Numbered from the stretch's first letter, positions 36,675 to 45,789 are shown. The stretch: DNA of 64,000 bases from Neobacillus notoginsengisoli (GCF_003515685.1 NZ_QWEG01000015.1:1-64000), one strand, 5' to 3'. Notes: generated by a model from the sequence alone, not told the origin. Numbers and translations are program-made.

Positions 36675-36709
36675 ATTATAATATTTATATATTTGATTAT
36701 TTGAATATA
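36675..36709 (-). promoter_or_regulatory. sulP promoter and ArsR-type inverted repeat
   Basis: Minus-strand -10 TATAAT (36680-36675). Upstream, TATATT (36688-36693) and AATATA (36704-36709) flank TGATTATTTG-type bases, the A/T-rich palindrome pattern bound by ArsR/SmtB repressors. Confidence 0.5.
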
Positions 36710-36842
36710 GATACCACAATATACAATTCTACTCTTTTTAGCAGGTAAGTCAACAGTTTTAGTTTGGATTTATATTACAATTTAAGACAATGGTGGTATT
36801 CTGTATATAAAGAGCCAGGAAATAAAAGGGGAGGTTATTTCA

Positions 36843-37532
36843 TTGCTGATTGAATATATTGCGACCACGATAGAGGATGCGATCCTTATTGAACAATCCG
36901 GGGCGGACCGGATTGAGCTGGTTTCCGCTTTGACTGAAGGCGGACTGACACCTAGCTACGCTTTAATTGAAGAAGCGGTTAACCGTGTGAACATTCCGGT
37001 AAATATCATGGTCAGGCCCCATAGCCAGTCGTTCGATTATTCAATGGAAGATATTTTGGTCATGAAGAGAGATATTCAAATGATCAAATCAATTGGTGCG
37101 AATGGGGTTGTATTAGGTGCACTAACAGAAGAAAATGAAATCTGCCGGCATACTTTGGAGGAGTTGTTGGTCGAATGTAAAGGATTGGATGTGACGTTCC
37201 ACCGGGCAATTGATGAAACAGCCAATCCGAGCCAATCGGCGCATCTTCTGTCCGAATATAAAGAGGTAACTAGTATATTAACTTCAGGCGGGCATGGGGA
37301 CTTTTCAGAGCGGCTTAAGGTGATCAGCGAGATGAAAAAAATGTCTGGGCATATAGACATTTTGGTTGGAGGCGGATTAAATAAGGGGAATATTCTTTCA
37401 ATCCATTCAAGGGTAGAGACGGGGCACTATCATTTTGGGACAGCAGTACGGAAAAATAACAGCTCGGTTGCCGGAATTGATTTGCAGGCGGCGAAGGAAT
37501 TGAGCCGTATGCTAAAAGGTAATGTATACTAA
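36843..37532 (+). CDS. cutC: CutC family protein
   Basis: 229 residues, TIM-barrel CutC family: GADRIELVSALTEGGLTPS near residue 20-38, MVRPHSQSFDYS, VLGALTEENEI, TFHRAIDE and TSGGHGDF. Named for copper homeostasis in E. coli, but a direct copper role is disputed. Starts at TTG 36843 (GGGGAGG 8 nt upstream). Single gene with its own terminator (37537-37567). Confidence 0.92.
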   Translation: MLIEYIATTIEDAILIEQSGADRIELVSALTEGGLTPSYALIEEAVNRVNIPVNIMVRPHSQSFDYSMEDILVMKRDIQMIKSIGANGVVLGALTEENEICRHTLEELLVECKGLDVTFHRAIDETANPSQSAHLLSEYKEVTSILTSGGHGDFSERLKVISEMKKMSGHIDILVGGGLNKGNILSIHSRVETGHYHFGTAVRKNNSSVAGIDLQAAKELSRMLKGNVY

Positions 37533-37536
37533 AAGG

Positions 37537-37567
37537 AGACTGGTTTAAAAGCCGGTCTCTTTTTGGG
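37537..37567 (+). terminator. Terminator after cutC
   Basis: GAGACTGG and CCGGTCTC (one extra base) around TTTAAAA, followed by T5. Confidence 0.8.
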
Positions 37568-37665
37568 GGATAAATTCGATTTGTGGATACAGTTTTCTTT
37601 TTTTTGTCTTTGTTTAGAAGGCATGGATCTTGGTACGGCTCGCCTTTTCCAAATCGCGAACCAAT

Positions 37666-37779
37666 TTATTCATCAAGCTCTTGACTGATCTTCTGGTTAA
37701 CCGGACTAGCATAGACAGCCACACCTAATCCAAGGGAAGAGGCGGTAACAGGAAGAATAATGAGAATGCGTTTTGCCAA
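37666..37779 (-). CDS. 37-residue hydrophobic peptide, unknown
   Basis: From TTG 37779 with GGAGGG 6 nt upstream: MAKRILIILPVTASSLGLGV then AVYASPVNQKISQELDE. One N-terminal hydrophobic segment that could be a signal anchor. The longer open frame to 37893 has no ribosome site. A second short frame (ATG overlapping the stop, about 19 codons, MNKLVRDLEKASRTKI) begins in another frame at the end, so a frameshifted longer gene is possible. No family recognised. Confidence 0.5.
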   Translation of the reverse strand: MAKRILIILPVTASSLGLGVAVYASPVNQKISQELDE

Positions 37780-37873
37780 TCTTAACCCTCCAACCATTTG
37801 CTGATACTTTATTTTATCAATAAGTTTATAGTGGAAATCAATGAAGATATGTACAAAAAGGGAAACAATAGAA

Positions 37874-37970
37874 AGCTGCTCCAAAAGTACCATTTATCGG
37901 GTTTTGGAAACAGCTTTTTTCCAATAAGTAAGTTTGCACTCACATCTGAAAATTTCAGGAGTGCATTTTT
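37874..37970. terminator. Two terminator-like hairpins
   Basis: GCTGCTCCAAAA/TTTTGGAAACAGC (37874-37912) followed by T6, and GCACTC...CTGAAA/TTTCAG...GAGTGC (37936-37964) followed by T5. They separate the 37-residue gene from the low-complexity cluster, whose last gene ends at 37988 on the minus strand. Confidence 0.6.
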
Positions 37971-37987
37971 GAAAAAATAGTCGCTTT

Positions 37988-38395
37988 TTATTCGTATCTC
38001 CTCATATTTCTATTAAAATATTTCACGTTAGAAACATCATTTTTTTCCTCAAAAGCTACTGGACTCCTTTTGCCTGTAAGACTTTCAAGCCTTTTGACTG
38101 CTTCTTCAAACTCTTCCGAACTCATTTGCTTTGTAGCTAATAAAGAAGTTAATAAGGCAAACGCAATCGCGGTTGTATCAACATGGACATCTATCTGAAT
38201 ATCTACATCGGAATTCCCGCTTTGGCCAATACTGTTCAAATTCTCATTCTTTATTTTCACCGAATCTTCCACAACTGAACGTGAGGTTGAATCATTCACA
38301 TTGTCGGTGGAGTTCTCTAAAACATTATGATTCCTGGTGGTCCGCCGTCCAGAAAGAGAATAACGCCTTCTAGGTTTTCCGTTGTATTCTTCCAT
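37988..38395 (-). CDS. Low-complexity cluster protein with helical C-terminus
   Basis: 135 residues from ATG 38395 (GGTGAAGG upstream). Basic N-terminus (KPRRRYSLSGRRTTR), Asn/Asp/Ser-rich middle with NSDVDIQIDVHVDT, like the three upstream paralogues, then a hydrophobic and acidic helical tail (TAIAFALLTSLLATKQMSSE, EFEEAVKRLESL). Last of a four-gene minus-strand cluster. Spore-surface location is a guess from composition and repetition; no family recognised. Confidence 0.65.
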   Translation of the reverse strand: MEEYNGKPRRRYSLSGRRTTRNHNVLENSTDNVNDSTSRSVVEDSVKIKNENLNSIGQSGNSDVDIQIDVHVDTTAIAFALLTSLLATKQMSSEEFEEAVKRLESLTGKRSPVAFEEKNDVSNVKYFNRNMRRYE

Positions 38396-38452
38396 TCCTT
38401 CACCACATCCTTTAAAAGGTGGGGCTGCTAACCCCACCCTTAAGTTTAATGC

Positions 38453-38740
38453 TTAAATATCAACATCGACGTCTACGTCTTGGTCCTGCTCGTTATCCTG
38501 ATCCTGTTCGGAACGAACCCGAGAAATACTGCGGCTGTTAAGAGTAATATCCACTCGTGAATTGCCGGAATTTGTTACGACAGAACGGGCAATATTCGTA
38601 TTCCTGTCAACGTTGCGGACATCTGCTTCCGCTTCTGCTTCAGACCTGTTTCGCACATCACTTTCGAAATCTGTATCGATATTCACATCGACATTAACGT
38701 CTTCATTTTCTCTGCGGTTTCGATTCCTTTTGTTGCTCAT
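38453..38740 (-). CDS. Asp/Asn/Arg-rich low-complexity protein, paralogue 1
   Basis: 95 residues starting MSNKRNRNRRENEDVNVDVN and ending in alternating Val-Asp with QDQDNEQDQD before it. Middle SVVTNSGNSRVDITLNSRSISRVRSEQDQ. No cysteine and no hydrophobic segment, so probably disordered or an amyloid-like beta-repeat. Almost identical in DNA to the next gene, a recent duplication. AGGAGG precedes the ATG. Confidence 0.75.
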   Translation of the reverse strand: MSNKRNRNRRENEDVNVDVNIDTDFESDVRNRSEAEAEADVRNVDRNTNIARSVVTNSGNSRVDITLNSRSISRVRSEQDQDNEQDQDVDVDVDI

Positions 38741-38810
38741 AAAATATGCCTCCTATTATTCGCTATTCATTTAAAAATGATTCCGAACATGGAGTGGATG
38801 ATGAAGATAG

Positions 38811-39113
38811 CTAACGCCTTCTACCTTCTACATCAACATCGATATCCACATCTTGGTCCTGTTCATTATCCTGATCCTGTTCGGACCGAACCCGGGAAAT
38901 ACTGCGGCTGTTAAGAGTGACATCCACTCGTGAATTGCCGGAATTTGTCACAACAGAACGGGCAATATTCGTATTCCTGTCAACGTTGCGGACATCTGCT
39001 TCCGCTTCTGCTTCAGATCTGTTACGCACCCTATTTTCGAAATCTGTATCGATATTCACATCGACATTAACGTCTTCATTTTCTCTGCGGTTTCGATTCC
39101 TATTGTTGCTCAT
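38811..39113 (-). CDS. Asp/Asn/Arg-rich low-complexity protein, paralogue 2
   Basis: 100 residues, differing from paralogue 1 at only a few positions (DFENRVRNRSEAEAEADVRN in place of DFESDVRN...) plus a basic C-terminal EGRRR extension. The upstream AGGAGG and the leader are also duplicated. The charge pattern alternates acidic (DVNVDVNIDTDF) and basic segments. Confidence 0.75.
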   Translation of the reverse strand: MSNNRNRNRRENEDVNVDVNIDTDFENRVRNRSEAEAEADVRNVDRNTNIARSVVTNSGNSRVDVTLNSRSISRVRSEQDQDNEQDQDVDIDVDVEGRRR

Positions 39114-39185
39114 AAAATATGCCTCCTATAATTCGCTTTTCATTTGAAAATGATTACATGATTCTGAAATTGATGGTGGAACTAC

Positions 39186-39524
39186 TTAACGCCTTCTACG
39201 TTCTACATCCAAATCAATATCAATATCCTGGTCCTGTTCGTTATTTTGGTCTTGTTCGGAAACGACTCGGGAGTTGCTTTTGGTATTCAGTCTTAGATCA
39301 ACCCTCGAATTGCCGGAATTAGTTACGATTGTCTTTGCGATATTTGTATTTTTGTCGGTATTCCGCACGACTGCATCTGCATCCGCCTCTGCAGTATTCC
39401 GGATGTCATTCTCGAATTCGTTATCAATATCAACATCAACACTTACGTCGGTATTGGATCTGCGTCTATTGGAATTCCTGAAAGAATTCTGGTTTCCGAA
39501 TCGGTCGAATTCTCTGTCGCTCAT
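39186..39524 (-). CDS. Asp/Asn/Arg-rich low-complexity protein, paralogue 3
   Basis: 112 residues, the diverged first member: MSDREFDRFGNQNSFRNSNR, then SVDVDIDNEFENDIRNTAEA, IVTNSGNSRVDLRLNTKSNS and DIDIDLDVERRRR. The NSGNSRVD core is shared by all three and echoed in the fourth gene. GGAGTGG precedes ATG 39524. Each gene is separated by 70-80 bp with a repeated leader. Confidence 0.75.
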   Translation of the reverse strand: MSDREFDRFGNQNSFRNSNRRRSNTDVSVDVDIDNEFENDIRNTAEADADAVVRNTDKNTNIAKTIVTNSGNSRVDLRLNTKSNSRVVSEQDQNNEQDQDIDIDLDVERRRR

Positions 39525-39643
39525 TTTAGTCCACTCCTTTCTCTCATACTTACTAGCTAGCTTATTCGCACAACTATCATTGGACTAGACGGATGAAGGA
39601 GGACAAATACCCGTTTTTCCTGGCAAAAAAAATATGTTTATTG

Positions 39644-39696
39644 TTTGACAATCAAACGCCCATTTGAATATCATATACTCAAACGATTATTTGAAT
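39644..39696 (+). promoter_or_regulatory. cad promoter with CadC-type half-sites
   Basis: TTGACA (39645-39650), 18-bp spacer, TATCAT (39669-39674). TTTGA and TCAAA half-sites recur: TTTGA-CAA-TCAAA at 39644-39656, TTTGA at 39663-39667, and TCAAA-N6-TTTGA at 39679-39694. CadC would block the -10 and start region. Confidence 0.65.
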
Positions 39697-39709
39697 GTGG
39701 GGTGCTTCC

Positions 39710-40078
39710 GTGACTCAGCATGATATATGTGAAGTTGCTTCAGTAGATAAACAGAAAGTGGATCATATTAAAGATAAGCTTCAAAGGCAAAGTACTGACG
39801 GGGTGGCGAAAATTTTCAAGGCTCTTGCTGATAATACGAGAGTGCGAATCGCCTATGCCTTATCCATTGAGGAGGAGCTTTGCGTTTGTGATGTCGCCAC
39901 AATTGTCGGCTCATCCGTTGCAACAGCTTCCCACCATTTGCGGACTCTCCGGAGCCTGGGTATTGCAAAGTTCAGGAAAGAAGGCAAGCTCGTCTATTAT
40001 TCTTTAGATGATGACCATGTAAAGCAGCTCATTGAAATAGCTTTTGAACATCACGAGGAGGTGGCCGGACGTGGCTGA
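39710..40078 (+). CDS. cadC: Cadmium/lead/zinc-responsive repressor CadC
   Basis: 122 residues from GTG 39710 (GGGGTG 6 nt upstream), exactly the length of plasmid pI258 CadC. Cys7, Cys58 and Cys60 (HDICEV, ELCVCDV) match its metal ligands. Winged helix VGSSVATASHHLRTLRSLGI. Its last 8 bases overlap the cadA start (GTGGCTGA). Represses cadCA until metal binds. Confidence 0.93.
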   Translation: MTQHDICEVASVDKQKVDHIKDKLQRQSTDGVAKIFKALADNTRVRIAYALSIEEELCVCDVATIVGSSVATASHHLRTLRSLGIAKFRKEGKLVYYSLDDDHVKQLIEIAFEHHEEVAGRG

Positions 40079-42191
40079 AGCGAAACAGACTTACCGTATT
40101 CAAGGACTATCATGAGCAAGCTGTGCCGCAAAGTTCGAAAAGAACGTTAAACACCTGGATGGTGTTTCTAATGCTGCTGTTAATTTTGGCGCTTCGAAAA
40201 TTACTGTATATGGCGATACGTCCATAGAAGAGATTGAAAAAGCGGGTGCATTTGACAGGCTTAAAATTGTTCCTGAAGAAGCCCCCTTAGAGAGTATTCA
40301 GAAGCGGCCGTTTTTGCAAACATATGCGCGGGTCCTTGTTTCATTGGCATTTATTATTATAGGTTATGCTTTTCAGTGGTTGAATGGGGAAGAATCCCCT
40401 TATACAATTTTGCCCTTTTTGGTAGCCATTGTAATAGGTGGTTACCGGTTATTTAAAACAGGCTTCAAGAACCTGTTAAAATTGGAATTTGATATGAGAA
40501 CGCTGATGACCATTGCGATTATTGGCGCTGCCATTATCGGGGAATGGAGTGAAGGGGCTGTTGTTGTCATCCTGTTCGCCATTAGCGAAGAGCTCGAGAA
40601 ATACTCGATGGATAAAGCCCGGGCATCGATTCGTTCGTTAATGGATATTGCGCCTAAAGAGGCTATGATTCGCCGGAACGGGGAAATGAGCGAAATCCCT
40701 GCTGATGAAATAGAAATCGGTGACATCATGATTGTAAAACCTGGGCAAAAACTGGCGATGGACGGGGTAGTCGTAAAAGGGCATTCCTCAGTCAATCAGG
40801 CGGCTATTACCGGTGAATCGGTACCTGTTGAAAAAAAGGAAAATGATGAAGTCTTTGCAGGGACGTTAAACGAAGAAGGGTTGCTGGAGGTTAAGGTGAC
40901 AAAGCTTGTGGCGGATACGACGATCGCCAAAGTGATTCACCTTGTTGAAGAAGCCCAGGCGGAACGGGCGCCATCCCAGGCCTTTGTAGACCGTTTTGCA
41001 AAATATTATACGCCGATTATCATGGTGATTGCCGCGCTCGTTGCCATTGTTCCTCCGTCATTCTTTCAGGCGGATTGGGATACATGGATTTACCAGGGGC
41101 TTTCTGTCCTTGTTGTTGGCTGTCCATGTGCATTGGTTATTTCAACACCTGTTTCAATTGTCACGGCAATCGGCAATGCAGCACGGAACGGGGTTTTAAT
41201 GAAAGGCGGCATTTATCTCGAGGAAACCGGGTCTCTGAAGGCGATTGCGTTTGACAAAACAGGCACGCTAACAAAAGGGATTCCCGCAGTAACCGATTTG
41301 TTGGCATTTAAGGGGCAAAGTGAACAAAGTGTCCTCGCCATTCTGGCCGCTTTGGAATATGGCTCCCAGCACCCGCTCGCTTCTGCCATACTGAAAAAGG
41401 CTGACGAACTTGGGCTTCAGTTCAAAGGGAAAGAAGTCGAAGGGTTTACATCGTTGACCGGGAAAGGCATAAAAGGGAGGATTGGCGGGGTGGACTACTT
41501 TGCCGGAAATCCGGCACTCATTTCAGAGGTGTGTGCTGAAAAGACCGATGTTCAAATGGAGGAGAAAATCGCTTCTCTTCAGAAACAGGGAAAAACAGTC
41601 ATGATGCTGTGTACTCCTAGCGAGATTCTATCCCTGGCGGCTGTTGCTGATGAGGTGAGAGATAGCAGCCAGGAAGTCATTTGCAGGCTTCATGAAATGG
41701 GCATTAAAAAGACGATTATGTTGACAGGGGATAATAAAGGAACAGCCCGTGCGATCGGCAGCCAAGTTGGGGTGGCTGAAATTCAATCGGAGCTGCTCCC
41801 TCAAGATAAACTTACTTTTATAAGGAATTTACGAAACGAATACGGAAAGGTTGCCATGGTTGGGGACGGGATTAATGATGCTCCCGCACTTGCTGCGGCG
41901 ACAGTCGGGATTGCGATGGGAGGAGCAGGAACGGACACGGCTCTTGAAACAGCAGATATCGCTCTAATGGGAGACGATCTAAGAAAGCTTCCTTTTGCGA
42001 TAAGGCTGAGCAGGAAGGCACTGACAATCATTAAGCAGAATATTACCTTCTCGCTTGCCATTAAACTCGTTGCACTCCTTCTTGTTATTCCAGGATGGCT
42101 GACACTATGGATTGCGATTTTCGCCGATATGGGTGCTACGATTATCGTGACACTAAATGGCCTGCGGCTCTTAAATGTAAAAGAAAAGTAG
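40071..42191 (+). CDS. cadA: P1B-type Cd/Zn/Pb-exporting ATPase with in-frame TGA
   Basis: 706-codon frame from GTG 40071 (GAGGAGGTGGCC upstream, overlapping cadC). Codon 15 is TGA at 40113-40115, exactly where CadA has the first Cys of the HMA metal motif: [17 protein letters not shown], with Cys18 kept. After it the frame is open to the stop: CPC at 351-353 (VVGCPCALV), phosphorylation Asp395 (DKTGT), SQHPLA, and [10 protein letters not shown]. The next in-frame start, TTG 40314, has no ribosome site and would drop the whole HMA domain. So this is a nonsense mutation in an otherwise intact gene, or TGA is read as selenocysteine or read through. Cd/Zn/Pb export is inferred from family and CadC. 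Confidence 0.85.
40113..40148 (+). other. In-frame TGA with SECIS-like hairpin
   Basis: TGA at 40113-40115. Starting 17 nt after it, GTTC (40133-40136), loop GAAAA, GAAC (40142-40145), extendable by two A-U pairs past a mismatch. The apical loop begins with G, 21 nt after the TGA, which satisfies the loose bacterial SECIS rule. A 4-bp stem is weak evidence, and no selenocysteine genes are visible here. Confidence 0.35.
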
Positions 42192-42211
42192 CCGTTTTCA
42201 GGGGGATGCTA

Positions 42212-42829
42212 ATGAATAGCAAATGGAATAAGGTTATTTACAAGCTATGGGCACCAATATATGATCTGTTTTTTGCTAAAGGGCCATTTAAAAGAGCGCG
42301 GGAGTCAATCTACAGCTCTGTTCGATTCGCTGAAGGCGACCGGGTCTTGTTTGTCGGAGTTGGCACAGGGGCAGACTTCATGCATATTCCTGTTTCCGAA
42401 TTAACCGTCACAGCAATCGATTATTCAAAGGATATGCTCGCAAAAGCAAAGGAGAAGGCAGGAGGGCAATTGATCGACTTCCTTGAAATGGATGCCCAGC
42501 AACTGGACTTTCCTAATGATTCCTTTGATTGGGTGATTGGAAGCCTGATCTTGTCTGTTGTTCCTGATGGGGAGAAAGCCCTTGAGGAAATGGTTCGGGT
42601 CGTAAAAACAGAAGGCCATATCTTGATATTTGATAAATTTGTACCAAAAGAGGGAAGCCAGAACATTTTTAAGAAATTAATCAGGCCGGTGGTCCGCCTA
42701 CTGGGGACGGATATAGGTCTTTCTTTTGAAAAAATCATGGGAGTTTCAAGAAACAGGGTAAGGATTAAGGAGGACTCAGGCATCCTGTTTAACGGGATGT
42801 ACCGGAAAATTGTCCTGCAGAAGAAGTAG
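42212..42829 (+). CDS. Class I SAM-dependent methyltransferase
   Basis: 205 residues from ATG 42212 (GGGGG 6 nt upstream); the earlier in-frame ATG at 42095 lies inside cadA. SAM motif I RVLFVGVGTGADF, acidic motif II TAIDYS, and QQLDFPNDSFDWVIGSLIL. Resembles UbiE and phospholipid methyltransferases. It lacks the cysteine set of arsenite methyltransferase ArsM. It follows cadA by 20 nt, so probably co-transcribed; the reason is unclear. Confidence 0.83.
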   Translation: MNSKWNKVIYKLWAPIYDLFFAKGPFKRARESIYSSVRFAEGDRVLFVGVGTGADFMHIPVSELTVTAIDYSKDMLAKAKEKAGGQLIDFLEMDAQQLDFPNDSFDWVIGSLILSVVPDGEKALEEMVRVVKTEGHILIFDKFVPKEGSQNIFKKLIRPVVRLLGTDIGLSFEKIMGVSRNRVRIKEDSGILFNGMYRKIVLQKK

Positions 42830-42882
42830 GGGTTCCGAAATGGCTTTTTAAACTCGAAGAGTGAAATAGAGAATAACAGCTG

Positions 42883-42918
42883 GGCAGACACTGGGGAAAC
42901 TCAGTGTCTGCTTTTTTG
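42883..42918 (+). terminator. Terminator of the cad operon
   Basis: GCAGACACTG and CAGTGTCTGC are perfectly paired, followed by T6. Confidence 0.9.
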
Positions 42919-42976
42919 ATGGGTGCCGCCACATCAACACCATGAAAAAAATTTTCCTAACTGAGTTTTTGCAAAA

Positions 42977-42999
42977 CAAAAAGGCCTTGATCGGCCTCA
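42977..42999 (-). terminator. Terminator for the 64-residue gene
   Basis: On the minus strand GAGGCC, GATCAA, GGCC followed by TTTTTG. Confidence 0.7.
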
Positions 43000-43030
43000 A
43001 TGAATGTTTAATGGTGTGTTCGCTTCTAAA

Positions 43031-43225
43031 TTATTTCAACCTCAACATTGAGGATTCAGATAAATTCAATTGATAGACTAATTCACTCAATGCGATGGTG
43101 ACCAGATCCCTTTCAGAATAGTTGAAGGTGTCCATAGGAGAGATACTGTGTAGTTCAGCTAACTTTTGTCTAATTTGCTCACACATCCAAAGATGATAGT
43201 CTGAAAGCTCAACCTGTTTTAGCAA
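43031..43225 (-). CDS. Small protein, unknown
   Basis: 64 residues from TTG 43225 (GGGGGG about 9 nt upstream): acidic, helical, one Cys (WMCEQIRQKLAELH) and SERDLVTIALSELVYQLNLS, a pattern seen in small ribbon-helix-helix-like proteins, though no family is claimed. Downstream of the orphan atp cassette on the same strand; may be co-transcribed. Confidence 0.55.
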   Translation of the reverse strand: MLKQVELSDYHLWMCEQIRQKLAELHSISPMDTFNYSERDLVTIALSELVYQLNLSESSMLRLK

Positions 43226-43350
43226 AAGGTAATCCCCCCTTCCAATCCTCCCCGAAAAGCCAGTAAGGATTTCAGCCTGCCATATGATAATGACTGGAAT
43301 CCTCCTTTAAAAATTGTCGTGAAATCAGTCTGCTTTTTAGGAAGTGTCAT
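43219..43350 (-). CDS. Possible 43-residue basic peptide
   Basis: ATG 43350 with GGGG 9 nt upstream; sequence MTLPKKQTDFTTIFKGGFQS and on to GGLEGGITFC. The stop overlaps the TTG start of the next gene by 7 nt, an arrangement suggesting coupling. An AGGAGG-like AAAGGAGGATT lies inside it. Low-complexity Gly-rich C-terminus; could equally be chance. Confidence 0.25.
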   Translation of the reverse strand: MTLPKKQTDFTTIFKGGFQSLSYGRLKSLLAFRGGLEGGITFC

Positions 43351-43442
43351 TTGATTTTTCCCCAAATCAGAGAGGGGCAAACGTGTCAAAATAGACAGAA
43401 TATCAATTTCTAGCAGGGAATTTAAGGAAAGAGACTTTGGTT

Positions 43443-44399
43443 TCAGGCCCGCTTTTCAGACGGCCTGATATGCGTAACAAGCCCATCACAGTCTGTGATG
43501 TAAAATTGGATATCAGGATGTTCCTTTAAGTAGTGATCTTGAAGAAGCTGGTAATAATTCACTCGCTTGCTTGGATCGAACGGCAGCATTGGATATTTTT
43601 GATTGTCCTTGACATACTGGTCGACAGCATTCTGAACCATATCCATCTGTACAGGAATATGATTTTCCGCTTCTTCAAATAAATCATACGTTTCCTTAGA
43701 CATATAAAATTTTCTTGAAGGAATGCCATTAAGAATATGGGCCAATTGAGTGAAGTCTATACTATTGTCATCATTGACCAGAATGGTCCTGTAAACCCCT
43801 TTTGGCAAATCATCAGAAAATTTCCGGACAGCTTTTCTTACTTCATCAAGTGATACGTCAATCTCCTGCCATTTCCGCTCAGGTTCCGTAACCGCAACTT
43901 GTTTTTTCTTTTCTTTTTTTTCGAGAAAGGAGCCTGGTTTAAAGTACTTAATCGCCATGGCATAAACAGAATATCCCCCTAGCGCCAGGCCGCCAGCAAG
44001 TCCAATGAGAGTGAAAAGTGGATAGACATCAATGCGCCCATCAAGGTAAGCACCTGATTTATAACCTATGAAAATTGATACCGCAAGGGTGACAGCAAAG
44101 ACCATGTGGAGTGATAACGCTTTCATAAGAAAATCAGTGAATTCACTCCATTGCTTTCCGCTCAGATTCTTGGCATCCTGCAGATATTCAATCACTTCGG
44201 TCTTCAATTCCTCCGACACATTGTTCTCCTTCAAAAAGGAATCCACATACTCTTTCAAAGGTCTATTCTCATTTTTTAATAAACATGCTGATTTTTCAAT
44301 ATTTCCTCTCTTATAATGAACAAAAATCATGTGTTCCTCAAGTGCCAATTCGATGTCTTCATTCACCCTTCCGTAAGTTTTTGAGAATTTCCGCTTCAT
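43443..44399 (-). CDS. AtpZ/AtpI-like two-helix domain fused to soluble domains
   Basis: 318 residues from ATG 44399 (GGGGGG 7 nt upstream). N-terminal ~95 residues soluble and charged; two helices at about 95-150 (HMVFAVTLAVSIFIGYKSGA, FTLIGLAGGLALGGYSVYAM) like AtpZ/AtpI, which assist ATP synthase c-ring assembly; then a basic linker (KKEKKKQ) and a ~130-residue C-terminal domain ending PDIQFYITDCDGLVTHIRP, resembling Bacillus DUF3939. The start is 1 nt after the b-like gene stops. Third gene of an orphan Fo-like cassette. Family calls are by eye. Confidence 0.65.
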   Translation of the reverse strand: MKRKFSKTYGRVNEDIELALEEHMIFVHYKRGNIEKSACLLKNENRPLKEYVDSFLKENNVSEELKTEVIEYLQDAKNLSGKQWSEFTDFLMKALSLHMVFAVTLAVSIFIGYKSGAYLDGRIDVYPLFTLIGLAGGLALGGYSVYAMAIKYFKPGSFLEKKEKKKQVAVTEPERKWQEIDVSLDEVRKAVRKFSDDLPKGVYRTILVNDDNSIDFTQLAHILNGIPSRKFYMSKETYDLFEEAENHIPVQMDMVQNAVDQYVKDNQKYPMLPFDPSKRVNYYQLLQDHYLKEHPDIQFYITDCDGLVTHIRPSEKRA

Positions 44400-44400
44400 G

Positions 44401-44784
44401 TCAAGCCCCCCAGTGCTCGTTATGGCCAGGGTGGATTCTCCTAGCGTCATCTTTAGCATTGTGAATGATTTCCCTGGCTTCTAATCTGGTTTTTTCAAAT
44501 AGAGCGCGTGCTTCTTCTTCGCTCTTTGATCTGATCTTCCTGGCCTCTTGTCTGGCTTGGGCCACAAGACCGTTTTGTTCAAGAAGCTTTTGCTCAGCTT
44601 CTTGTTTATATAGCTCCGCAAGCATAAGTTGCTTCCCAATATAAGTTTTCCTCTTTTCCAGCACAGCTATAAGCCGGGACATGACGAATTTTTTTATCAG
44701 GAATACGAGGATGGTAAATATCAATGCCTGGTAAATCATTGTTCCGAGTGATACAGGGATACCGAGAATCTCAAAATCCCCCAT
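44401..44784 (-). CDS. Short ATP synthase subunit b-like protein
   Basis: 127 residues from ATG 44784 (AAGGGGATAGC upstream); an ATG at 44802 overlaps the subunit a stop as ATGA and is also possible. One N-terminal helix (VSLGTMIYQALIFTILVFLI) then a charged coiled coil (EKRKTYIGKQLMLAELYKQE and onwards), as in subunit b. It is about 40 residues shorter than normal and ends in HPGHNEHWGA instead of the delta-binding region. Subunit b type is clear; attachment to F1 seems doubtful. Confidence 0.78.
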   Translation of the reverse strand: MGDFEILGIPVSLGTMIYQALIFTILVFLIKKFVMSRLIAVLEKRKTYIGKQLMLAELYKQEAEQKLLEQNGLVAQARQEARKIRSKSEEEARALFEKTRLEAREIIHNAKDDARRIHPGHNEHWGA

Positions 44785-44798
44785 TTTGCTATCCCCTT

Positions 44799-45518
<720 letters not shown>

Positions 45519-45736
45519 CTACCCCTTTCTGTAGAATAAGTAAAAGGAGTGTACCTGTACGGCGAAGTACATTCCTTATGCACGCACATTTTACGTTATA
45601 TTTAACAGATAAGGCAATGAAGGTGGGCAATAGGTCTTTATATCTATTTTATGAACTATTTATTTTAATTGTAACACTATTCGAAAAACTTTTGTGAAGA
45701 ACTTCGGAACTTTTTTCCGAAAAAGTGAAAATAAAA

Positions 45737-45771
45737 AAACCGGGGAAATTCATAACGAATTCCCCCGGTTT
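45737..45771 (-). terminator. Terminator after YneR-like gene
   Basis: ACCGGGG(A)AATTC and GAATTCCCCCGGT pair, followed on the minus strand by TTTTTTATTTTC. The remaining bases 45513-45736 hold no gene; they carry the atpB upstream region. Confidence 0.85.
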
Positions 45772-45789
45772 GCATATTGCTTACTTGGG

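Noticed and set aside
40314-42191. Separate 625-residue ATPase starting at TTG 40314
   Set aside because: No ribosome site, and homology to CadA continues upstream to GTG 40071 in the same frame, broken only by the TGA.
42095-42211. 39-residue N-terminal extension of the methyltransferase
   Set aside because: It lies inside cadA in another frame; ATG 42212 has its own GGGGG site.
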